Assembly: GCF_018118585.1 (NCBI RefSeq)
Contig: NZ_CP069421.1
Span: forward strand, 2,046,001 to 2,110,000
Direction of reading: 5' to 3'
Length of the DNA: 64,000 nucleotides
From: Aristaeella lactis
GTDB lineage: Bacteria > Bacillota > Clostridia > Christensenellales > Aristaeellaceae
Both the position numbers and the translations under genes were made by a program. Under the pieces are notes generated by a model. The model did no database searches, was not told the DNA's origin, and worked only from the letters and a program-made list of their open reading frames with translations. Positions within the stretch are counted from its first letter, which is position 1. Each line of letters starts with the position of its first letter. Shown in pieces: positions 58,435 through 64,000 of the stretch.

Positions 58435-58713
58435 ATGGTCACCATTCTGAACCGCAAAAGGCTTCTGGCTGACTCTTCCAGCGAAACAGCGGCAAAAGTA
58501 CGGGAGGCGCTGAAAGCTGCCGGTATTAAGTATTTCATGAAAACTGTCCAGAACAGCACCGCGCTGGGAAAAGCCATCCACACCAGCATAGGTGCCCGTA
58601 CATATGGTTCCGGTATGCCATCCTCTTCTTACTCTGACCAGGTCAGTTATGTTTACATGGTCTATGTCAGCAGGAAGGATTACGCCCGGGCAAAAGACCT
58701 CTGCCACCTGTGA
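58435..58713 (+). CDS. Small DUF2007-like protein
   Basis: 92 aa from the ATG at 58435 (AAAGGAG, spacing 7). KVREALKAAGIKYFMKTVQ... VSYVYMVYVSRKDYARAKDLCHL follows the short alpha-beta plan of DUF2007-type putative signal-transducing proteins, ending in a V-x-V-x-K-x-D-x-x-A-K block. Plus strand, next to a second gene of related plan. Confidence 0.5.
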   Translation: MVTILNRKRLLADSSSETAAKVREALKAAGIKYFMKTVQNSTALGKAIHTSIGARTYGSGMPSSSYSDQVSYVYMVYVSRKDYARAKDLCHL

Positions 58714-58799
58714 CACCGCGGTCTGCCTTCATGTTTTGACCTTATCCCTAGCTTTTTCAGTCAGTATAGCTTCACAAAAACGAAAGAGAGGATATCCTT

Positions 58800-59327
58800 A
58801 TGGCGCTGATATGTGAGAAATGCAGGCGTATTATTATGGAAGATGTGTGTCCCTTCTGCGGAAGCACAGAAACCCGTGAACCGGCCGATGATGACCACTG
58901 TTATCTGACCATCCTGAATCTACCCAGTGAGGCAGCGGTTCTTAAAGAGCTCCTGAACCAGAAAGGCATCCCGTTCAGGATGAACATCGTCAGCATTGAT
59001 AAACATACTGTTACCCGTGATGTCTATGTTCCCTACAGCTGTCTGGAAGAAGCGCAGCGCGAAATGGCAAAGCTTTGGAAAGAAGAACCTGCGGGCGATG
59101 CCTGGAACGAAGAATTGGGATCCGATGTCTTCCAGGCGGATGAGATCGACCAGATGGAATGCTCCATTCTGGACGGTATGGACCTGGAAGAGCTTAAAGC
59201 CTATAAGGACAAGATCTCGAAAACCCTGAAGGAGATCAAGGCTCTGGAGCAGTTGTGGAAAGAGCGTACAAACAGGCTGCTTGATATGCGGGAAGAAGCC
59301 GAAACCCTCATCGACGAACTGTCGTAA
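58800..59327 (+). CDS. Zinc-ribbon protein with DUF2007-like domain and coiled coil
   Basis: 175 aa. Zinc ribbon CEKCRRIIMEDVCPFCGS at 5-22, DUF2007-like domain (LNLPSEAAVLKELLNQKGIPFRMNI ... RDVYVPYSCLEEAQREMAKL, about 40-95), acidic linker and a C-terminal coiled coil (LKAYKDKISKTLKEIKALEQLWKERTNRLLDMREEAETLIDEL). Cytoplasmic, function unknown. Own terminator. Inserted between tube and sheath genes. Confidence 0.65.
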   Translation: MALICEKCRRIIMEDVCPFCGSTETREPADDDHCYLTILNLPSEAAVLKELLNQKGIPFRMNIVSIDKHTVTRDVYVPYSCLEEAQREMAKLWKEEPAGDAWNEELGSDVFQADEIDQMECSILDGMDLEELKAYKDKISKTLKEIKALEQLWKERTNRLLDMREEAETLIDELS

Positions 59328-59363
59328 TTCAACCGGCATCTGGTGCCCTATTCCTTCAGAAAA

Positions 59364-59388
59364 ACAGCGCATCCCGCGCTGTTTTTTT
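59364..59388 (+). terminator. Rho-independent terminator
   Basis: ACAGCGC-ATCCC-GCGCTGT stem followed by TTTTTTT on the plus strand, 36 bp after the zinc-ribbon gene. Confidence 0.9.
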
Positions 59389-59412
59389 CACCATTTTTAA
59401 GTTTTAAGTAAA

Positions 59413-59452
59413 AAACCTCCTACTTCCTACCTCCTACCTCCTACCTCATATC
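59413..59452. repeat. Heptameric repeat array, CCTCCTA type
   Basis: CCTCCTA CTTCCTA CCTCCTA CCTCCTA CCTCATA: five units at 7-bp period directly beside the sheath stop at 59455. Same family as 12927-12965. Confidence 0.9.
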
Positions 59453-59454
59453 TG

Positions 59455-60561
59455 TCATATCTCTACTTTTATTTCAATCACAACAGACTCAATGCTTCCC
59501 GCCAGGCACAGCGCGCACTGCACCGGTACAGCCCTGTGCGCCGCCCGGTCAGCTTCGCTTTGGTCATCATAGCTGTCCGCCCAGAGCATAAACCCGTTCT
59601 CGACGATCTCCCCGCTCCGGACAGGTCCCGCATCTGTCCCGCGCCACACGGCGGAAGCCAGCACACCCCGGTCGGTATAGCCCATGAGAATGGAGGAAAA
59701 CCGGTTGATAAACTGAGCCGTGGAATCATCCGTCTGGGGCATCTTATCCGGATTTTCCGCCAGCAGCGTCACCGCGGCGTTCTGCAGGTCTTCCGCGATT
59801 TTATCCGTATAGAGGACTTCATCATACCGCTGCCCGTTAGCCATCGTTCCGTTCTCAAACAGAAAGTGGGTATAGCCCCGCGCCACGTACACATTTCCAT
59901 TCTTTGCCTTAATGCTGTCCGCCTGTCCCTGTGTCAGCGCGGAAGGCTGTATTCCCTGGATGGTCTTGTAGCACAGGGCAAAGGCGGTTTTCTGATGTGC
60001 CAGTTCCAGTCCCATGGCTGTTCCCATCACCGCCGCGCAGTCAGGAACCGCGGCGCAGCAGAACGGCAGCGTCCGTTTCAGCCGTTCCCGGTACAGCCGG
60101 TCCAGCGGTCCATCCGCGGCAGCGGAAAAAGACAATACCGGGGCAAAGAGTACCGCCGGAACCGGCAGGGCTTCCACGTACCGGGCCAGTCTCGTCAACG
60201 CCTCATCTGTCAGGGGCGATACCGGCATTACACCGTAAAAATCTGCCGTCTGCTCCAGCACCGCGTCCAGAGCGTCCTCCGCCGTCTGTGAAACCGGATA
60301 ACAGGAAACCAGCAGGTGCCCTGGTGCCGGAGAAGCCGCGAAATACTTCAGCGCCGCCCCACAGGCATCCCCGTCCGCCTCAAACCCCAGGGCAGTCAGT
60401 CCGGCAGTGGCCTCCGCCCCGGAGGTATAAACCTGCAGCCGGCGCTCCTCCGTATATCCGGTGTCCGGAACCAGCAGCAGGCCTGTATCAAAAGAGGACG
60501 GAGCGGCGGATGCCCGGACGGTGCTGACCGCCACGCGGGCAACAGGATTAATGCTCAGCAC
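59455..60561 (-). CDS. Contractile tail sheath protein (DUF3383-like)
   Basis: 368 aa from a GTG at 60561 (GGAGG, spacing 8); an ATG five codons upstream overlaps that RBS. VLSINPVARVAVSTVRASAAPSSFDTGLLLVPD, FPCCAAVPDCAAVMGTAMGLELAHQKTAFALCYKTIQGIQPSALTQGQADSIKAKNGNVYVARG and LMGYTDRGVLASAVW are DUF3383 sheath features. Marks the locus as a contractile (myovirus-type) tail. The NT5C terminator lies directly upstream, so expression must restart or read through. Confidence 0.88.
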   Translation of the reverse strand: MLSINPVARVAVSTVRASAAPSSFDTGLLLVPDTGYTEERRLQVYTSGAEATAGLTALGFEADGDACGAALKYFAASPAPGHLLVSCYPVSQTAEDALDAVLEQTADFYGVMPVSPLTDEALTRLARYVEALPVPAVLFAPVLSFSAAADGPLDRLYRERLKRTLPFCCAAVPDCAAVMGTAMGLELAHQKTAFALCYKTIQGIQPSALTQGQADSIKAKNGNVYVARGYTHFLFENGTMANGQRYDEVLYTDKIAEDLQNAAVTLLAENPDKMPQTDDSTAQFINRFSSILMGYTDRGVLASAVWRGTDAGPVRSGEIVENGFMLWADSYDDQSEADRAAHRAVPVQCALCLAGSIESVVIEIKVEI

Positions 60562-60589
60562 AGAAAAAGCCTCCATTTCATTACGGTTT

Positions 60590-60627
60590 TTAAATTCAGA
60601 ATTCAGAATGCAGAATTAAGAATGAAT
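60590..60627. repeat. Heptameric repeat array upstream of the sheath gene
   Basis: AATTCAG AATTCAG AATGCAG AATTAAG AATGAAT: five units at 7-bp period between the NT5C terminator and the sheath start. Confidence 0.9.
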
Positions 60628-60652
60628 TGTGGGGTCAAAAACGGCAGCAAAA

Positions 60653-60674
60653 AACGCCGCTTTTCAGCGACGTT
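60653..60674 (-). terminator. Terminator of the 5'-nucleotidase gene
   Basis: AACGTCGC-TGAAAA-GCGGCGTT imperfect stem followed by TTTTTTGC on the minus strand, 14 bp after the stop. Confidence 0.8.
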
Positions 60675-60687
60675 CAGAATCGTTTTT

Positions 60688-61230
60688 TTATTCCATCCGG
60701 TCTATGGCTTCAACGATCTCATCCCAGTTATGCACCCGGATCATACCGTTGGCCTCCGCGTCATAGTCCCGGTTGTAGGGCCGTGTAAAGAGGATTTTTT
60801 TGTATTCCCCGCCTTCCAGGTTGTGAATGCCGTCATCGATCAGCACGTCTCCCCGGATCATCTGCTTCCGGCTGGTAATAATGACCTGCTGCGGGGACAG
60901 GAAGGGAAAGTACCGGAAGAGCACATCCTCCATTTTCCTGTGCACATGCTCAAACTCTGTGGCTGTAACGACGTAGACTTTATGCCCTTCATCCATGAAA
61001 TGCTTCAGCGCTTCCGCCGCGCCGGGCACGGGCTTCACGTCCTCCCAGAAATCATCCTCGCGCATAAAGTCGAGGATCTGCCGTTTTTCAATGCCCGGGA
61101 AAGCACACACGATGGTCCAGTCGGTCACGTCATCCACCGACACGTTCCGGTCAAACCGCTCATTGGCCCGTTTCACCAGGGCTTCCAGCAGCTGCTCCAT
61201 GGTATCGTCCATATCCACAAGGATCGTCAC
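60688..61230 (-). CDS. HAD-family 5'(3')-deoxyribonucleotidase-like protein (NT5C type)
   Basis: 180 aa from a GTG at 61230 (GGAGGTGA). Motif I DMDDTMEQL gives the nucleophile and acid Asp; VVTATEFEHVHRKMEDVLFRYFPFLSPQQVIITSRKQMIRGDVLIDDG supplies motifs II-IV. NT5C enzymes dephosphorylate (deoxy)nucleoside monophosphates. Also common in phages, so it might be cargo of the tail locus, but it has its own terminator. Confidence 0.85.
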   Translation of the reverse strand: MTILVDMDDTMEQLLEALVKRANERFDRNVSVDDVTDWTIVCAFPGIEKRQILDFMREDDFWEDVKPVPGAAEALKHFMDEGHKVYVVTATEFEHVHRKMEDVLFRYFPFLSPQQVIITSRKQMIRGDVLIDDGIHNLEGGEYKKILFTRPYNRDYDAEANGMIRVHNWDEIVEAIDRME

Positions 61231-61293
61231 CGCGTCTCACCTCCGGCGCTGTATTCAGCGCAAATAATAGCATAGCCATTGAGAAATCACAAT

Positions 61294-61875
61294 TCATAAT
61301 TCGTCCTGATGTCTGGTGCCGCCCTGGTGTTTCAGGATCACAACAGGCGCTGTAGCAATGGAAGGCCGCGTCCCCGCCTGCTGTTCATACCGGATGCGCA
61401 GCGGGATCGACAGGTCCGCCCGTTTCCGCCAGAGGGAGCCCTCCTCCTCATGCATCAGGGCCGGCTGCGGCGGATCCGGAACGGGAAAGATTCCGGCGTC
61501 CCGCAGAATCCGCCGGGGAAACCCGTTTCCGTCCAGGTACAGCATGTGCCGGATCCGGAGCGCGTACTCCTCTGAAGCCGGACCGTAACAGACAATGATC
61601 AGCCGGTATTTCAGCGTTGTGTACACCAGGGCTGTGTTTCTGCCTGTTCCGGCCTCTTGGGGAACATATGCGGTGGACACCGGATCGGAAGCCGGATCCT
61701 GCAGCAGTGTCCAGTAGATCACATTCCGGTTTACCGGCGGCCGCGGGGCGTTTTCCGGTTCAGCATAAGCCTCACGGATCAGCGCGGCGGCCTCACGGGA
61801 CAGATTATTCACCCCTGCGCAGGCACAAAGAGCATCAAAAAGGGCAATTTGAACCGGTTTTGAAGGAAAATTCAT
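61294..61875 (-). CDS. Phage neck/tail terminator protein
   Basis: 193 aa from MNFPSKPVQIALF at 61875 (GGAG 9 bp upstream). NVIYWTLLQDPASDPVSTAYVPQEAGTGRNTALVYTTLKYRLIIVCYGPASEEYALRIRHMLYLDG matches the neck-terminator (LIC_12616-like) family, which caps the tail tube. Its position just before the sheath agrees. The 3' end (DEL-stop) runs into heptamer-like sequence (AATTATGAATTG on the minus strand). Confidence 0.8.
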   Translation of the reverse strand: MNFPSKPVQIALFDALCACAGVNNLSREAAALIREAYAEPENAPRPPVNRNVIYWTLLQDPASDPVSTAYVPQEAGTGRNTALVYTTLKYRLIIVCYGPASEEYALRIRHMLYLDGNGFPRRILRDAGIFPVPDPPQPALMHEEEGSLWRKRADLSIPLRIRYEQQAGTRPSIATAPVVILKHQGGTRHQDEL

Positions 61876-61915
61876 CGTTTTCTTCTCCATTTGTATGGTA
61901 TTTCGCGCACAAGTG

Positions 61916-61924
61916 TGATATAAT
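61916..61924 (+). promoter_or_regulatory. Extended -10 promoter of the HU gene
   Basis: TGATATAAT (61916-61924), a TGN extended -10, about 40 bp before the ATG. No clear -35. Confidence 0.5.
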
Positions 61925-61965
61925 CACATCAAAAGCAGGGCACACGCCCGGAAAGGATAATAAAC

Positions 61966-62250
61966 ATGAACAAAACAGAACTCGTTGAAGTCGTATCCTC
62001 TAAAGCTGGAGTTACCAAAACCGAGGCTCAGAAAGTTGTTACCGCCACGCTGGAAGCTATCGTCCAGGGTGTAGTTGCCGATGGCAAAGTTATCCTGCCC
62101 GGCTTCGGCACCTTTGAAACCCGTCAGCGTTCCGCCCGTAACGGCCGGAACCCCCGCACCGGCGAAGTGATCAAGATCAAGGCGACAAAGGCCCCCGCCT
62201 TCAAGCCCGGCAAGGGAATGAAGGACGCCGTCGCGAAGAAAAAGAAGTAA
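61966..62250 (+). CDS. hup: HU-family histone-like DNA-binding protein
   Basis: 94 aa. MNKTELVEVVSSKAGVTKTEAQKVVTATLEAIVQGV, the LPGFGTFETRQRSARNGRNPRTGE arm and KAPAFKPGKGMKDAV are full HU signatures, with a lysine-rich tail. It bends and compacts DNA. Plus strand, between the first two tail genes, with its own promoter and terminator. Confidence 0.95.
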   Translation: MNKTELVEVVSSKAGVTKTEAQKVVTATLEAIVQGVVADGKVILPGFGTFETRQRSARNGRNPRTGEVIKIKATKAPAFKPGKGMKDAVAKKKK

Positions 62251-62270
62251 GCAAGGCGAATCCATATGCG

Positions 62271-62296
62271 CCGGGAGTGTTCATCACTCCCGGTTT
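62271..62296 (+). terminator. Terminator of the HU gene
   Basis: CCGGGAGTG-TTCAT-CACTCCCGG stem then TTTT on the plus strand; it overlaps the last codons of the convergent adaptor gene. Confidence 0.85.
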
Positions 62297-62661
62297 TCTT
62301 CGTTAATCAGCACCGCCAGGGCCTGAACAAACCCGAATCCCTGCCAGTTCCGTACCCTCACCACCCGCCAGGTCTGACCGTTCCACCGGATCCTGTCCGG
62401 CGCGGTAAAGGAGCCGCTGTCATCCGCCGGTGTTCCGGTGCTCAGGGCATAGTCGGTATAGATCACAATACAGGACTCCTTCTTTTCCTCTTCCGGCAGC
62501 AGTTTCAGGCTTTCCGCTGTTCCGGGATGAATGCAGCCCGCCGCCTGCCCGGTCACGCTGCAGGAAACCGTTCCCTCCCGGCTCCGGGTGCAGGTGATCC
62601 GCTCAACGGTAAAAGCAACAGATCCCAGTTCGGGATCATGGAGAACAGAAGAAATACCCAT
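62284..62661 (-). CDS. Phage head-tail adaptor-like protein (first gene of tail locus)
   Basis: 125 aa. TVERITCTRSREGTVSCSVTGQAAGCIHPGTAESLKLLPEEEKKESCIVIYTDYAL and DRIRWNGQTWRVVRVRNWQGFGFVQALAVL follow the beta-rich plan of small head-tail connector/stopper proteins next to the neck terminator. GGAGG RBS. No capsid, portal or terminase gene follows on the other side, where ordinary chromosomal genes begin. Confidence 0.65.
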   Translation of the reverse strand: MGISSVLHDPELGSVAFTVERITCTRSREGTVSCSVTGQAAGCIHPGTAESLKLLPEEEKKESCIVIYTDYALSTGTPADDSGSFTAPDRIRWNGQTWRVVRVRNWQGFGFVQALAVLINEENRE

Positions 62662-62727
62662 CAGACCTCCGTCATGGTATACTATAAGGGTTGTATCCAG
62701 TTATTCAGGCAAGGAGAAAGAATCGAT

Positions 62728-63099
62728 ATGTTTCAGCGTATTTCCGGCTTCTTCCGCCGTTTATTCGGAAACAAGGGCTTCCGCCGCGCGTGCTGGGTCT
62801 TTCTCGGTTTGTTCGTAGTTTACTATCTTTACAACATGGCCCTGTTCCTTCAGGCCCTGATACGTGCCGGTTTTACGCTCCGCTACGCGATTCGCGTGGT
62901 GCTCCGTACCCCGCTGGTCTTCCGCTCCATATCTCCCTTCTGGAGTGTCCTGCTCGGGGTGTTCATCGGCCTGGCCTGGTTCTTTTACCGCAGATGGAAA
63001 AACACAGAAACGGAAAAAACAGAAGAAAAAGAGCCTGAGGTTCCCTCTTCCGTCAGTGAGGAAGATTTCCCGGACACAAACCGTCATATGTATCAATAA
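62728..63099 (+). CDS. Small membrane protein of unknown function
   Basis: 123 aa from the ATG at 62728 (AAGGAG, spacing 11). Basic N-terminus (MFQRISGFFRRLFGNKGFRRA), TM VFLGLFVVYYLYNMALFLQAL, second TM FWSVLLGVFIGLAWFFY and an acidic tail. No family recognised; not evidently phage. Confidence 0.6.
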   Translation: MFQRISGFFRRLFGNKGFRRACWVFLGLFVVYYLYNMALFLQALIRAGFTLRYAIRVVLRTPLVFRSISPFWSVLLGVFIGLAWFFYRRWKNTETEKTEEKEPEVPSSVSEEDFPDTNRHMYQ

Positions 63100-63266
63100 T
63101 TCCCCGATGTGATCAACTCATCGTTTTTATCCGGATATCCGTTTAAAACAGCACCTTCCTGCCAACTCTACGGATCGCAGACTCCGCTTTTCCGCCATAT
63201 TCTACGGTCCGTGGGTGTGATTTCAGGAAGGATTGCGGGATAATCCATCCCCGAAAGGAGGAGCGC

Positions 63267-63902
63267 ATGGATCAGGTCAGAACAGGCCGCTTTATCGCCG
63301 CGCGGCGGAAAGAGAAAGGCCTTACACAAAAGCAGCTCGCTGAAAAACTGGGCATCAGCGACAAAACGGTTTCGAAATGGGAATGCGGAAACGGATTCCC
63401 GGAAGTATCCCTGCTGCTTCCTCTGTGCGATGAACTCGGAATCACAGTCAATGACCTGCTGTCGGCCGAGCTTGTCCCCGGGGAAGCGTATCAGGAGAAA
63501 GCGGAGAATAATATGGTGGATATGATCAAAGAACGGGAGGAAAACCGGCGGCATTATATGCTTTTGTCCGCCCTGGGCGGTGTATCGCTGCTTTCCTTCC
63601 TGACCCTCTTGTTTGTGGCCTGCCTTCCCACAGGCGCCATCTCCCTGACCCTCAGGTTTATCATCCTGGCGATCGCCTTTTTGATCTTTGCGGTCGGCCT
63701 CCTGGCTGTTATCGAAGGGCAGCGGAAGATCGGGTATTATCAGTGCGCCAGGTGTTCCGGAACCTTCGTCCCGACGTTCTGGTCCCACGCTTTCGGACTG
63801 AACGTGGTGTCAAAACGGCTCCTGAAATGCCCCCGCTGCGGAAAGAGATCATTCTGCAAAAAAGTGATGTCCAGAGAGCCCGACGCACAGGAAGGAGACT
63901 GA
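63267..63902 (+). CDS. XRE-family regulator with two TM helices and a zinc ribbon
   Basis: 211 aa (AAAGGAGG RBS). Cro/CI-type HTH at 8-62 (ARRKEKGLTQKQLAEKLGISDKTVSKWECGNGFPEV), two TM helices (YMLLSALGGVSLLSFLTLLFVACL and LRFIILAIAFLIFAVGLLAVI), then paired CxxC motifs CARCSG and CPRCGKRSFC forming a zinc ribbon. A membrane-bound DNA-binding regulator; such proteins often control the gene after them, here a lipoprotein 4 bp downstream. Confidence 0.88.
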   Translation: MDQVRTGRFIAARRKEKGLTQKQLAEKLGISDKTVSKWECGNGFPEVSLLLPLCDELGITVNDLLSAELVPGEAYQEKAENNMVDMIKEREENRRHYMLLSALGGVSLLSFLTLLFVACLPTGAISLTLRFIILAIAFLIFAVGLLAVIEGQRKIGYYQCARCSGTFVPTFWSHAFGLNVVSKRLLKCPRCGKRSFCKKVMSREPDAQEGD

Positions 63903-63906
63903 ACTG

Positions 63907-64000
63907 ATGAAGAAAACAACAAAATGGCTGCTGGCCGCGGTGCTGATCGTCTGCCTGCTGTGCCTGACCGGCTGCAGCGGTAAATACTCCTCCCATTACA
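63907..64000 (+). CDS. Lipoprotein, N-terminal fragment at window edge
   Basis: 31 residues visible. MKKTTKWLLAAVLIVCLLC followed by lipobox LTGC gives a clear lipoprotein signal. It starts 4 bp after the XRE-TM regulator gene, so probably its operon partner. Rest of the gene is outside the window. Confidence 0.75.
   Translation, partial: MKKTTKWLLAAVLIVCLLCLTGCSGKYSSHY

Noticed and set aside
62284-64000. Prophage attachment site next to the first tail gene
   Set aside because: No direct repeat, tRNA or integrase was found on either side of the locus.

Overview
The window looks like chromosomal DNA from a Gram-positive Clostridia-type member of the Bacillota, probably a gut or rumen commensal. 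The signs are strong AGGAGG ribosome binding sites, a T-box leader, ECF sigma/anti-sigma pairs, VanW, BspA-like leucine-rich-repeat surface proteins, TagB/CDP-glycerol transferase enzymology and a phi-LC3-type holin. The genus cannot be fixed from sequence alone. No rRNA, tRNA, CRISPR array, transposase or integrase was seen.

Region 1 (1-20.8 kb) is mostly ordinary chromosome. It has a cell-surface operon on the minus strand (LRR protein, HlyD-like adaptor, solute-binding-protein-like product running off the left edge). Then come a secreted orphan behind a sigma-A promoter overlapped by an 11-bp inverted repeat, a trpB-type gene under a UGG-specifier T-box, a Zn-protease/HTH regulator, a diguanylate cyclase and a SIMPL-domain protein. 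These are followed by a YidC-TagB fusion with its small membrane partner, two phage-like regulatory genes, an Fe-S aldo/keto reductase, a thioesterase, a SLOG protein, a SprT-like peptidase and an HD hydrolase.

Region 2 (20.9-44.6 kb) is a signalling island. Five ECF sigma genes, each overlapping a downstream membrane-anchored anti-sigma-like gene, lie on the minus strand, and a sixth pair sits on the plus strand at 48.3-51.6 kb. Four of the exported partners share a ~270-residue module (six copies in all), most copies with an EF-hand-like loop; two also carry C-terminal LRRs. Several loci share an ECF-type promoter, TGAAAC-N17-CGTCTAA. It also precedes the VanW gene, an orphan sensor and a small gene inside the tail locus. 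Unrelated genes (a LysR regulator with a MetE-like enzyme, an exported isochorismatase-like hydrolase, a TIM-barrel protein) are interspersed.

Region 3 (44.7-62.7 kb) is a contractile phage-tail locus on the minus strand: adaptor, neck/terminator, sheath (DUF3383-like), tube (DUF3277-like), chaperone with a -1 frameshift, very short tape measure, Dit-like protein, plug, hub, Gp138-like spike, gp25-like wedge, baseplate J, DUF2612-like protein, endolysin, XhlA-like protein and holin. No capsid, portal, terminase, integrase or obvious tail-fibre gene is present. Nine non-phage genes or gene pairs, several with their own terminators, break it into many pieces. This suggests a domesticated, tailocin-like apparatus rather than a live prophage. 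The locus is also rich in heptameric (7-bp period) repeats, which often supply stop codons of tail genes, and contains three copies of a double-hairpin element that covaries. One copy is translated in frame as the endolysin linker.

Region 4 (62.7-64 kb) has a small membrane protein, an XRE regulator with membrane and zinc-ribbon segments, and the start of a lipoprotein gene.
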